64,000 nt of DNA from Bacteroidales bacterium. GTDB lineage: Bacteria; Bacteroidota; Bacteroidia; Bacteroidales; PXBB01. The notes below the pieces were generated by a model that was not told the origin of the DNA, searched no databases, and saw nothing but the letters and a program-made list of their open reading frames with translations. Positions 10,342 to 20,153 of this stretch are shown here, in pieces. The stretch is from assembly GCA_028698995.1 (NCBI GenBank), contig JAQVVM010000016.1, forward strand, positions 1 through 64,000, read 5' to 3'. Both the position numbers and the translations under genes were made by a program. How positions within the stretch are numbered: the stretch's first letter is position 1; each line of letters opens with the position of its first letter.

Positions 10342-12924
10342 TTATTCTATTCTAAAATCATCTGGAATTTCATTTTCCCTTCTTCTCCGCCTTCTTTCTT
10401 TTTCTTTTTCTGTTTCAAAGCGGCTGATTGTATCATTTTGAGAAGAAGAAAACTCCTCCCTGATTTTTTCAATGGTATTTTTTACGTCTGTTGTAAAATT
10501 GGTTGTTACATTTGAAACTGCAGATCTTGAATCATAACTCACTACGGGATTATCCACATTTCCGAGAATCTTAAGGAAGAGGGTTAAACCACCAAGACCA
10601 TCATCCTGAACAACACCAAAATCTTCGTTTTCTCGGTTTTCACGCCTTGCCTTATTCCCTAGTAGTTCTGATAAACGAACTTCAAGCCGGTAATCAATAC
10701 GATTATCAAAATGATGTGTACCTCTGGCAGAAATATTTACTGCATCAGATTTAATATCCATGTGAGGGATAGTAATACAGCTATTGCTGATATCAATAGT
10801 ATTTTCCAATGTTTCGAAGCGAATATGGTTTAAATCGCTAACCCTGACATACCGTGAAAGCTCTTTGATTGGTCCGTAACCGAGCAGTTCCCCGTTTTCA
10901 ATGACCAGTTGTGCCTGCGTTATTATGCTTGGCATATTAACTTCAAGACCGTTACTCCATGAGCCCGAAAAATCAACCGAGGCCGATAAAAAGCCTTTCA
11001 AGTTTTTATCTGTCAGATTTTCTTGTCCAAAATTATTTAACTGTATAAATAGTTTTGTAATATTACATCTGTTCAAAAGCGCCTTGCATTGAGTTAAAAG
11101 CACTGTTTCATTTCTCCCATCTACGCTTCCCGACAGGGATACATCCCCATCTAGGGCATTAAAACTTATGTTTTCAGCTGTAAGGACTTTATTGCTGAGG
11201 GTAAAATTTCCTGAAAAATTTGTGGTTTTAAATTTTTCAAAGCTTAAGTTGTCCGCAAAAATTCGAAATTTAAAATGAATTTTATCCGAAAAAGACAATT
11301 TATAAGAGGCGCTGTCTTCGTTATTTTGTTGGTCATTTTTTAGGATCTCATCAATCACCAGATTGGTACTAAAAAGAGAGGCATCAATCATAACCTTTTC
11401 GTCAGGGATAAAAAGATAGGCCAAGGCATTGCGGAAATACCCCTTAAAACTCATGTCGGATGAGCCATAGCGAGCACTTAATGAGTCAATTACAATATCA
11501 TTATTATTGAATTTCAACTCAGAGTTTACATCTGAAAACCCTCGGTTGTTGATCGAAAAACCGACATTCAGAAGTTTAAGCTGACCCTCGCATGTGCTAT
11601 TGATAAAATCATCGTGTGTGAAGGAATTAAAGCTGTTTAATTTTCCATTAAAAACAATGTCGGCAGAAAGCCCCCCCTCCACGTTTTCAAAAAAAGAAGG
11701 ATAAACCAAATCTGTCAACTCCTTGATATCTGCATTAACATTCACATTGAAATCAAGCTGTGGTTTGATGAAATTTTGAACCCTGGCTTGCCCCCTTATT
11801 TGTCCTTGCTTAAGCTTTGCTGAAAAATTTTCAAATGTTAAAGAAAAACTCTCAAATGTTTTCTCCAACCCATTGTTAAAAGAACCCTTAACACTAAGTT
11901 CAGAAAGATTGACATCAGTAGTTTTCTGTGTGAGAGATCCATCCTGCAATTCAAAATTAAGGTTGACATAAGGAGTAAAACCCTCTCCCATATCTCCCAC
12001 AATTTTTGTGTCAAAAATAACAATGCCTGAAGCATCATAATTATCGAGATATTTACGGTATTGATCCGGCCATTCCTTAATAAAGTCCTGAAGCTTTAAT
12101 CTGTTCGATGCAATAGTAAGGTTTAAATCAGTTGTATGTTCCTCAATAACAACTTTTCCTGTTACATTGAACACCATTTCACCCACTTTCAGTGAGCCGT
12201 CTTTAATATTGTACGATTCCTTGTCGGTGTTGACTTCTAATAAAAGATTGATATCAGCTTTCTTTTGAGGTAAAAAACTTATGTCATCAATAATTAATTT
12301 ATTTACAAATGCAGACGCATCTACATCCAAAGTAAAATTGTCACTATGAAATTTACCTTTCAAAGTGCCTTCGCCCACATAGAAGTCATAATGTTGGTGT
12401 AATGGGGCATGGTTGTATCTGAGCCTGAGTTTGTTGCATTTGATTTTTTCGAGATTTATCTCAAAAGCATCATTTATGGTATCTTCTGAGCTTTTCCAGA
12501 AAGTATAATTATTGGAATAATCGTCGTAAACACGAATATTCAGACTTGCATCGGACACATTGATGCCTTTAATGCTATAGCGTTGCAGAAAAATATTGAA
12601 AATATTGAAATTCAAATCCACCCTCTTTGCAAACAACAATGTGTCTTTGTTTTCGTTTAATATGGCATCTTTAGCGAACACATTTTGAATACTCAGCGTG
12701 GCATACGGAAAATTTTTCAACAAACTCAAATCAGTTTCTCCAATAATAATTTCAGTTTGAACATTTTTATTTAATTCAGCGACAAAAAATTCTTTAACTT
12801 CTTCGTTATAGTAGGTTGAAACAATAAATGCAAAAAGAAGAAAACCCAAAACCAATGTCCCGAAAACAATCAGAAAATATTTAACAATTTTAATAATTCT
12901 GTTATGAGAAATCTGGTTTTTCAT
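10342..12924 (-). CDS. AsmA-like protein (large periplasmic repeat, N-terminal TM)
   Basis: 860 aa, N-terminal TM, AsmA-type beta-rich pattern (LSLLKNFPYATLSIQNV…), Arg-rich C-tail. Confidence 0.8.
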   Translation of the reverse strand: MKNQISHNRIIKIVKYFLIVFGTLVLGFLLFAFIVSTYYNEEVKEFFVAELNKNVQTEIIIGETDLSLLKNFPYATLSIQNVFAKDAILNENKDTLLFAKRVDLNFNIFNIFLQRYSIKGINVSDASLNIRVYDDYSNNYTFWKSSEDTINDAFEINLEKIKCNKLRLRYNHAPLHQHYDFYVGEGTLKGKFHSDNFTLDVDASAFVNKLIIDDISFLPQKKADINLLLEVNTDKESYNIKDGSLKVGEMVFNVTGKVVIEEHTTDLNLTIASNRLKLQDFIKEWPDQYRKYLDNYDASGIVIFDTKIVGDMGEGFTPYVNLNFELQDGSLTQKTTDVNLSELSVKGSFNNGLEKTFESFSLTFENFSAKLKQGQIRGQARVQNFIKPQLDFNVNVNADIKELTDLVYPSFFENVEGGLSADIVFNGKLNSFNSFTHDDFINSTCEGQLKLLNVGFSINNRGFSDVNSELKFNNNDIVIDSLSARYGSSDMSFKGYFRNALAYLFIPDEKVMIDASLFSTNLVIDEILKNDQQNNEDSASYKLSFSDKIHFKFRIFADNLSFEKFKTTNFSGNFTLSNKVLTAENISFNALDGDVSLSGSVDGRNETVLLTQCKALLNRCNITKLFIQLNNFGQENLTDKNLKGFLSASVDFSGSWSNGLEVNMPSIITQAQLVIENGELLGYGPIKELSRYVRVSDLNHIRFETLENTIDISNSCITIPHMDIKSDAVNISARGTHHFDNRIDYRLEVRLSELLGNKARRENRENEDFGVVQDDGLGGLTLFLKILGNVDNPVVSYDSRSAVSNVTTNFTTDVKNTIEKIREEFSSSQNDTISRFETEKEKERRRRRRENEIPDDFRIE

Positions 12925-12987
12925 AATATGAATATATATGCTGCAAAAGTATAACTTATTTTATTTTAAATTATTCTTAAAAAACTG

Positions 12988-12995
12988 TAAATTTG
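12988..12995 (+). promoter_or_regulatory. -7 element TAAATTTG (TTTT 20 bp upstream)
   Basis: TAnnTTTG match upstream of ATG 13050. Confidence 0.45.
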
Positions 12996-13049
12996 CATTA
13001 AAATTACACAAGCACTATTATTCGGTGAAACGACAGTAAATATAAACTT

Positions 13050-13865
13050 ATGAAAAAATATATCTTGTTTTTTTATATAATCGCTTTTAGCAATATTTGT
13101 TTTGCTCAGGGTTCTGATGATTTTTTTTATAAGCGCGCCATAGAAAACAAAACAGCCGGAAAATATGAAGAGAGCTTGCAAGACCTTACCAAAGCGGTTT
13201 CAATAAACCCCAATAATGCTGAAGCCTATATTGAAAAGGGCTTTATAAATTTTCTTCTTTCAAATAACAACGATGCCCTAAGAGATTTTGACAGAGGCCT
13301 TGATTTGCTTCCTGCCAATGCTTTTGCCTACTTTGGTCGTGCAGAGCTTAAGATGGCCATGTACAATTACAGTGGAGCAGTTGTAGATTATACCAAAGCC
13401 CTTAAATATGATGAAACTTTGCTTGAAGCTTATATCAAAAGAGCGGATGCAAAAGCCATACTGTGTGATTACAGTGGTTCAATTCAGGATTACAGCACTT
13501 ACATATCCCATTTTCCCAATCATTATGACAGTTTTTTTAAAAGGGCCGGTGTTAAAATAGATCTTAGGGATATGGCCGGAGCTATTGAAGATTTGACTTT
13601 TTTTCTGGCTCAAAATCCCGAAAACAGTCTTGCTTACACTAAAAGGGGATATGCCAACAGTGCCATAAACAAACAGGAAGAGGCCCTGGCTGATTTTAAC
13701 AATGCCTTGTTATACGACCCTGAAAATAATGAAGCTTTTTACCACAGAGGGCTGCTTCATCATAAAATGGGGCAAAAAGATGAGGCTTGTCGTGATTTGA
13801 GCAGATCCGGAGAATTAGGACACCGCCTGGCTTACAGTGCCATAAGAATTTTATGCAGAGAATAA
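13050..13865 (+). CDS. Secreted TPR-repeat protein
   Basis: Signal peptide, about 6 TPR units. Confidence 0.88.
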   Translation: MKKYILFFYIIAFSNICFAQGSDDFFYKRAIENKTAGKYEESLQDLTKAVSINPNNAEAYIEKGFINFLLSNNNDALRDFDRGLDLLPANAFAYFGRAELKMAMYNYSGAVVDYTKALKYDETLLEAYIKRADAKAILCDYSGSIQDYSTYISHFPNHYDSFFKRAGVKIDLRDMAGAIEDLTFFLAQNPENSLAYTKRGYANSAINKQEEALADFNNALLYDPENNEAFYHRGLLHHKMGQKDEACRDLSRSGELGHRLAYSAIRILCRE

Positions 13866-14390
13866 ATGCTTGTCAATTATTACAATATACTTGGCATCAC
13901 CCACAATGCTTCTATTTCCGAAATAAAAAAGGCATTTCGCATTAAAGCCAAATTGTGTCACCCTGACGTTAATAAAAGCTTCAATGCAAAAGCAGCTTTT
14001 CAACTCATTAATGAAGCCTATCAGATTTTAGTGGATGTTGAAAAAAGAAAACAGTACGACTATAAATGGAAAACCAGATACGGAAACACATTCCAAAATA
14101 AAGCATATGGAGGACAAAAGACCCAGAACACTAATTATTACAAGGCTTATACAAATTCAAACATTCATAATACAAAATCAGAGACCCCAATTGAAAGAAC
14201 TCAAATTGATCGTTTTTTATTTATAACTCTTTTTATCTTGGGTGGAGTTTCTGTTATAATGGGTATTTTAAGTCTTATTTACAGAGAATATAAAGGAATC
14301 GATAATCTGAGTGGACTATTGATGGGTATTTGGATGTTGATTCTTCTTTTTGCAGGGTGGAATTTTATCATAAAGGAAAATAAAAAGTAA
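13866..14390 (+). CDS. Membrane J-domain (DnaJ-like) protein
   Basis: YYNILGITHNASISEIKKAFRIKAKLCHPDVN (HPD present); two C-terminal TM segments. Confidence 0.88.
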   Translation: MLVNYYNILGITHNASISEIKKAFRIKAKLCHPDVNKSFNAKAAFQLINEAYQILVDVEKRKQYDYKWKTRYGNTFQNKAYGGQKTQNTNYYKAYTNSNIHNTKSETPIERTQIDRFLFITLFILGGVSVIMGILSLIYREYKGIDNLSGLLMGIWMLILLFAGWNFIIKENKK

Positions 14391-14492
14391 TTTTTAATGC
14401 TTATTTCACTTCAATAAATCAAATTTAACTATTTTTGTTGTTTGTATAAAAAAATGAATCATCACAATTTTTAATTATTTAAACCTTCAAGC

Positions 14493-15167
14493 ATGAAAAA
14501 CCTTATTAAAAACATTTTATTTGTATTGCCGTTATTTATGATTATAACTGTAACACAAGCACAAAGACCCTTTAGCGGAATTGTTGAATACGAAATTTCT
14601 TATGCCGGTGAATTGGATCCTGCAACATTGGCCATGTTACCTCAAACTGTAAGTGTTGAAATTTTAGGACAAAAATCAAAGCTCGCACAACAACAAGGAG
14701 TTTTAAATATTATTAAAATCAGCAACGCTGAAACATTTACCTCAATTGTATTGATGGATATTATGGGTCAGAAATATTGCATTAAAACAGAAAAAGACGA
14801 AATTGAAGAATCCTTGAAGGATTTTCCTGTGCCAACAATTACAATTACTGAAGAAACAAAAACAATTGCCGGTTATGAAGCCAAGAAAGCTCTTTTTTCC
14901 TATTTAGATGCTGACACCGGTGAAGAAGTGGTTGAGGAAATCTATTTTACACCCGAAATTGGAGGTGAAAACTTTAATTTTGACACACCTTACAGAGGCA
15001 TACCAGGTCTTTTACTTGAATATTCAACAAATGCCGGTACTTTTACTCAAAAGATGGTGGCTAAAGACATCAAAAAGAAGAAAATTAAACCTACTTCTTT
15101 TATGATTCCAACAGATTATCAAACAGTTACTGCTGACGAACTGCGTGAAATTTTTGAAGGGATGTAG
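14493..15167 (+). CDS. GLPGLI-like family secreted protein
   Basis: Signal peptide; RGIPGLLLEYSTNAGTF resembles the GLPGLI motif region. Confidence 0.55.
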   Translation: MKNLIKNILFVLPLFMIITVTQAQRPFSGIVEYEISYAGELDPATLAMLPQTVSVEILGQKSKLAQQQGVLNIIKISNAETFTSIVLMDIMGQKYCIKTEKDEIEESLKDFPVPTITITEETKTIAGYEAKKALFSYLDADTGEEVVEEIYFTPEIGGENFNFDTPYRGIPGLLLEYSTNAGTFTQKMVAKDIKKKKIKPTSFMIPTDYQTVTADELREIFEGM

Positions 15168-15497
15168 TTTTTAAGATTTACTACAAGCCTTTTCTTAATC
15201 AAAATATATTGTCTTTTTACGGTTATTCAATTATTGTTTTGTGCAATAAGGCATGTCTTTTATGCCTACTGAGGTTTGCCAACCGTCTTTTTCCCTTCCT
15301 CACTCCATCTTAAAAATACCCCATAAAAACATCAAATTATTATTTTACATATTAAAATATTAATTAGTTTTGGGAAATTATATTTACCAGCAAACATTAA
15401 ACATGTACAAAAACATTTTTGCTTATCATTAACTTGGTTAATCTTTCTTTGTTTTATGGTAATGGGATAAACAAGTTATAAACCAATTTTAAAATAT

Positions 15498-17066
15498 ATG
15501 AATATGAGAAATTTTAAACTGATTTTTACCATTCTAATAATTCTAAATACAGATGGTTTATTTGCGCAACAGGGAAACTTAGATATTACTTTTGGTACAG
15601 GTGGTAAAGTAACTACTGACTTTAATGGAGTCGATGATGGAGTCAATTCTATAGCAGTACAAAGTGATGGAAAAATTGTAGCTACTGGAATTTCAGGATA
15701 TTATCCATATAATTGGATCCAAATGGGTCTAGCAAGATATAATATTGATGGGACATTAGATAGCAGTTTCGCTTTAAATGGCAAATATGAACTACCTAGT
15801 AATCCCAATTTTTCATATGGAAATAGTGTAGCTATACAAACTGATGGTAAAATTGTTGTAACAGGAAATCAAACTGCGTATGGCTATTTTTTAATGCGGT
15901 TTAATACCAATGGCACATTAGACAATGGGTTTGGAACAAGTGGTATAATATATGATAACTATGTTACGGGTAGCAATAATAGTTATAGTTCATCATTAGT
16001 GATACAACCTGACCAAAAAATTATTATTATTGGTACTGTAATAACCCATCCTGACGATAGTATTTATTTCGCTTTAGCTCGTTATAATACTGATGGTAGC
16101 TTAGATAATAGCTTTGGCGCAAATGGCCATATTCATACGCGTATAAATGTTAATGATTGGGGTTATTCAGTTGCATTACAGTCTGATGGAAAAATTCTCG
16201 TTGCTGGCACTTCAGGTAATACTCCAAATTATGATTTCGCATTAGCCCGTTACAATACAAATGGTACTTTGGATAATACTTTCGGTATAGGTGGTAAATT
16301 AACTACTGCAATTGGCATAGATAAAGAAGAAGCATTATCAGTTGCTACACAATCAAATGGTAAAATAGTATTAGCAGGATATTCATTCAATGGCACAAAT
16401 GATGACTTCGCTTTAGTTCGATATAATCTAGATGGTTCTTTAGATAACAGTTTTGGAACAGGTGGCAAATTGACCACTGACTTTTTTAATGGTAAAGATC
16501 GAGCACTTTCTGTTACCATTCAACCCGATGGAAAAATATTAGCAGCTGGTAGCTCTTATGACATTTCGAATACCGACTTTGCTTTAGTTCGGTATAATAC
16601 TGACGGCACATTGGATACCAACTTTGGAATGGGCGGTAAATTAACTACCGACTTTTATAATGGCAATGATGGAGCTTCTTCTTTAGCTATACAACCCGAT
16701 GGTAAAATAGTATTAGCAGGAAGTGCCTATAACGGTACATATAGAGATTTTGCTTTAGCCCGATATGTATCAGGATTAGTAATAGGAATCATTGATTTCT
16801 CTAATATAAAAAATGAAATTTTAATTTATCCCAATCCAATTACACAATCTGCTACTTTGGAATACACATTAAATACCTCAGAAAAAATTTCTCTATATCT
16901 AATGGATATACAAGGTAAAACAATAAAGACTTTTGTTGAAAATGAAAATCAAGAATCGGGTAAGCATGAACAAAATATTATATTTCCTACAGACCTAGTG
17001 TCAGGTTGCTATTTTCTAATTATATCATCAGCAAATGGTCGGGTAAAAATAAAAATAATTAAGTAA
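15498..17066 (+). CDS. Delta-60 repeat protein with T9SS type A C-terminal sorting domain
   Basis: Multiple copies of DFALVRYNTDGTLDNSFGTGGKLTTDF…AIQPDGKIVLAG; C-term IYPNPITQSATLEY…. Confidence 0.88.
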   Translation: MNMRNFKLIFTILIILNTDGLFAQQGNLDITFGTGGKVTTDFNGVDDGVNSIAVQSDGKIVATGISGYYPYNWIQMGLARYNIDGTLDSSFALNGKYELPSNPNFSYGNSVAIQTDGKIVVTGNQTAYGYFLMRFNTNGTLDNGFGTSGIIYDNYVTGSNNSYSSSLVIQPDQKIIIIGTVITHPDDSIYFALARYNTDGSLDNSFGANGHIHTRINVNDWGYSVALQSDGKILVAGTSGNTPNYDFALARYNTNGTLDNTFGIGGKLTTAIGIDKEEALSVATQSNGKIVLAGYSFNGTNDDFALVRYNLDGSLDNSFGTGGKLTTDFFNGKDRALSVTIQPDGKILAAGSSYDISNTDFALVRYNTDGTLDTNFGMGGKLTTDFYNGNDGASSLAIQPDGKIVLAGSAYNGTYRDFALARYVSGLVIGIIDFSNIKNEILIYPNPITQSATLEYTLNTSEKISLYLMDIQGKTIKTFVENENQESGKHEQNIIFPTDLVSGCYFLIISSANGRVKIKIIK

Positions 17067-17176
17067 AACTGGTTTTAATTTAGTGGATGGCTCTCCTATC
17101 TTCCGATAGCAGAGTGCACCCCTCACACCACTGTACCCCGACATTTTAAAAATGAAGTGACAGGCTTCCGAATCAC

Positions 17177-17202
17177 GTACCTGCCAGTTGGCAGGCTGGT
17201 AC
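17177..17202. repeat. Compact inverted repeat GTACCTGCCAGTTGGCAGGCTGGTAC
   Basis: Inner CCTGCCA/TGGCAGG stem (2-nt loop) plus outer GTACC/GGTAC. Confidence 0.6.
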
Positions 17203-17370
17203 AGCGGTTATACTAAAAATTATACCTTTGTATTGTGGTATCTTTTAAGCAAACCCATTTATCTGAATAAAAGACGAAATCATGCCTATGTGTTTGCAAC
17301 AGATATAATCAGAAAAGGCAATAAAAAATCGAAGATTCGGCAAAACCAAAGCAAAGCTTTAGTGTCAAAG

Positions 17371-17960
17371 CAAAGTAACAAGAAATAAAAAATCTTTTTT
17401 TCTAATCCATTTATGGAAGCGCCTTATGGGTAGGTTTTGATACCACGGTTTTGTCATGGAATTTGCATTGCTTCGCTGCAATTTCACACGCCAAAACCAT
17501 CCCCCCAATCTTTATCGCCACGGGTTGGAACCCCTGGCTATTAACATTGTTCCCCGCTGGGGAACTTTGGGTTCATCACTGTAATAATTGCACGCCAGAA
17601 CCAATAATCTTATTTATTATACCACGTGTTTCGCTTCGCTTCAGCCGTGGCAACAAATTTAGCAGTTCTCCGAACTGCTTTTTAGCACACTACAAATCTA
17701 AAAAGACAGAAAGAAGCATTTGGCATTCACGTTTACGAAGCGCGAAAACGGCCTTTTAAAAATTTGCTTAAAAATTGAGGGTTTCATTACACAACATAAA
17801 AATCATTTTCAGGCAATTAAAGCAACCAACGAGTGAGGGTGTTGTATCTAAATTCAACAAAGATTTCATCCCGAACGGCTTTGGTTGCGCCGGTAATGAA
17901 AACCGACTATTTTAGCAAATTTTTAAGCAGCCTTGATTTTTGAGTTACTTTGGATCAAGC
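17371..17960. repeat. Composite hairpin repeat, unit 1 (about 590 bp)
   Basis: Begins CAAAGTAACAAGAAATAAAAAATC; shares most blocks with 17961-18441; carries an extra segment of about 110 bp. Confidence 0.88.
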
Positions 17961-18441
17961 CAAAGTAACAAGAAATAAAAAATCTTTTATTCTAATCCAT
18001 TTATGGAAGCGCCTTATGGGTAGGTTTTGATACCACGGTTTTGTCATGGAATTTGCATGTTTTGCGGCAAATTCACACGCCAAAACCATCCCCCAAATCC
18101 TTATAGCCACGGGTTGGAACCCGTGGCTATTAACATTGTTCCCCGCTGGGGAACTTTGGTTTCATTACTGCAATAATTGCACGCCAAAACATGAATCATT
18201 TAGCGCACATGTTTACGAAGCGCGAGAACGGCCTTTTAAAAATTTGCGTTAAAATGGGGGGTTTCATTACACATCTAGAAAATCATTTTTTAGGTAATTA
18301 AAGCAACCAACGAGTGAGGGTGTTGTATCTAAATTCAACAAAGATTTCATCCCGAACGGCTTTGGTTGCGCCGGTAATGAAATCCGATGATTTTAGCAAA
18401 TTTTTAAGCAGCCTTGATTTTTGAGTTACTTTGGATCAAGC
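17961..18441. repeat. Composite hairpin repeat, unit 2 (about 481 bp)
   Basis: Same start motif; near-identical to unit 1 over long stretches. Confidence 0.88.
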
Positions 18442-18801
18442 CAAAGTAACAAGAAATAAAAAAATAACAGCTCTCACTTCTTGCCGGCAAACTCCGATAC
18501 ATTTTTGAAACACTCACTTATGCTCCGGTTTTGTCATGGAATTTGCATGCTTTGCGGCAAATTCACACGCCAAAACCACCCCCCAATCCTTATAGCCACG
18601 GGTTGGAACCCGTGGCTATTAACATTGTTCCCCTCTGGGGAACTTTGGGTTCATCACTGTAATAATTGCACGCCAAAACATGAATCATTTAGCGCACATG
18701 TTTACGAAGACCGAGAACGGCCTTTTAAAAATTTGAGTTACTTTACTCACTAAACTTCTATTTTATAGGTGTTCGTGAAAGCAAAGCTTTAGTGTCAAGG
18801 C
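18442..18801. repeat. Composite hairpin repeat, unit 3 (about 360 bp, lacking the foldback block)
   Basis: Shares ATAGCCACGGGTTGGAACCCGTGGCTATTAACATTGTTCCCC…GGGGAAC and the ACATGTTTACGAAG…GAGAACGGCCTTTTAAAAATTTG block. Confidence 0.85.
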
Positions 18802-18838
18802 AAAGTAACAAGAAATTAAAAAAATCAATGTTTCTCTG

Positions 18839-19228
18839 CTATTTCTTGGTTATAACCAAATCAGTAATATCAAATGTAAAATCACTGCTTTTTAACTGTT
18901 CGTTTGTAAATTCACCCGGCTCAAAAACAAGACCGGCCATTGCTCCTTTTTTTGTTTTTCGGGGTTTAATACATAATTCAACAGTTTCTGATTCTGCGTT
19001 CAATATTGACTGCCAAAAGAAAGTCAAAGTAAATTTTACATGAATGGCTTCAGATGTTTTATTTTTAATTTGCAAAACCAATTGAAGGGGGCTGTCTTTA
19101 TTAAAAAACCGAGATCTTTTCCAACGGTATGAAGCCTCCACCTCATCGGAGTTACTAAAAACCGTAAACGATCTTTGTCCAAACATGTTCAGACTAAGAA
19201 GCAAAGCGATAAGAATTAAGAGTCTCAT
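18839..19228 (-). CDS. Secreted hypothetical protein
   Basis: 129-aa ORF with signal peptide (…SLNMFGQ). Confidence 0.6.
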   Translation of the reverse strand: MRLLILIALLLSLNMFGQRSFTVFSNSDEVEASYRWKRSRFFNKDSPLQLVLQIKNKTSEAIHVKFTLTFFWQSILNAESETVELCIKPRKTKKGAMAGLVFEPGEFTNEQLKSSDFTFDITDLVITKK

Positions 19229-19247
19229 AATAACATAATTAATAAAA

Positions 19248-19279
19248 AAAAGGTAAAAAGCAATTGCCCTTTACCTTTT
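19248..19279 (-). terminator. Rho-independent terminator of the cyclophilin gene
   Basis: AAAAGGTAAA/TTTACCTTTT stem followed by a T-tract on the minus strand, 3' of stop at 19302. Confidence 0.75.
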
Positions 19280-19301
19280 AATAAAAAACCAAAACAAGTG
19301 A

Positions 19302-19904
19302 TTATTCAATATTGTCAACGATATAAACCCTAGTCATTTTAATATCAGTATTGGGTTTATCCATTCTGTTTCTTGGCACTTCAGCCATTTGAAAAATAAC
19401 TTCGATACCTTCAACAACTTGACCGAAAATAGCATGTTTGCCGTCGAGCCAAGGTGTAGGCACATGGGTGATAAAAAATTGACTGCCACCGGTATTAGGT
19501 CCTGCATTGGCCATAGATAAAACGCCGGCTTTGTCATGTTTTAATCCCGGTGCAAATTCATCAGGAATTGTGTAACCAGGACCACCGGTACCTGTTCCCT
19601 GTGGACATCCGGCCTGAACCATAAAATTAGGGATAATTCTGTGAAAAATTAGACCGTTGTAAAATCCTTCTTCAACTAATTTGATAAAATTTGCTGTTGT
19701 AATGGGTGCTTGATCTTCATAAAGAACAGCTTTAATAGTACCCATAGTAGTTTCAAAAACTACAAATCTGTTTGCTTTTTGGGGTTCTTGCATTGTTGTT
19801 GTCTCCTCTGTTTTTGAATTTTGTTGCTCTTCTGTTTTTGAATTGGCCAATTGGCACGAAAACAGAAAAACTAACGACATTAATAGTACACTCATTTTTT
19901 TCAT
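19302..19904 (-). CDS. Peptidylprolyl isomerase, cyclophilin type, lipoprotein
   Basis: Lipobox [57 protein letters not shown]. Confidence 0.95.
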   Translation of the reverse strand: MKKMSVLLMSLVFLFSCQLANSKTEEQQNSKTEETTTMQEPQKANRFVVFETTMGTIKAVLYEDQAPITTANFIKLVEEGFYNGLIFHRIIPNFMVQAGCPQGTGTGGPGYTIPDEFAPGLKHDKAGVLSMANAGPNTGGSQFFITHVPTPWLDGKHAIFGQVVEGIEVIFQMAEVPRNRMDKPNTDIKMTRVYIVDNIE

Positions 19905-20153
19905 CTTTATTTTTTTTTGTTTTAAGTATTTAAATTTATTTCCATTGCAAAAATAAAAGATTTTTTGCGAATGTTGAAATGTTTTTTTGGGGAAATTCTT
20001 TTGTTTTCAACAAGAACTAAATTTTATAGATGTTCATGATTCAAATTTTTGAACAGATTTATAATTTGAAGTCAATTTTTTTATTTTAAATTTAATTTGG
20101 TTTTACTATTTTTACAGCAGAAAAAAATGTAAATTTACCTTAAAAATAAACAT

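Noticed and set aside
17451-18753. ORFs 17451-17759, 18046-18252, 18481-18753 sharing ATGWNPWLLTLFPAGELW…CNNCTP
   Set aside because: They are translations of the hairpin repeat units; the shared peptide comes from the palindromes and there is no independent coding evidence
17371-18830. CRISPR array
   Set aside because: Units are hundreds of bp long, with nested inverted repeats and no short regular repeat/spacer pattern or cas genes
17188-19043. Insertion sequence or transposon remnant with ORFs 17188-17388 and 18792-19043
   Set aside because: No transposase motifs; the ORFs lie in repeat/intergenic DNA or antisense to a better ORF
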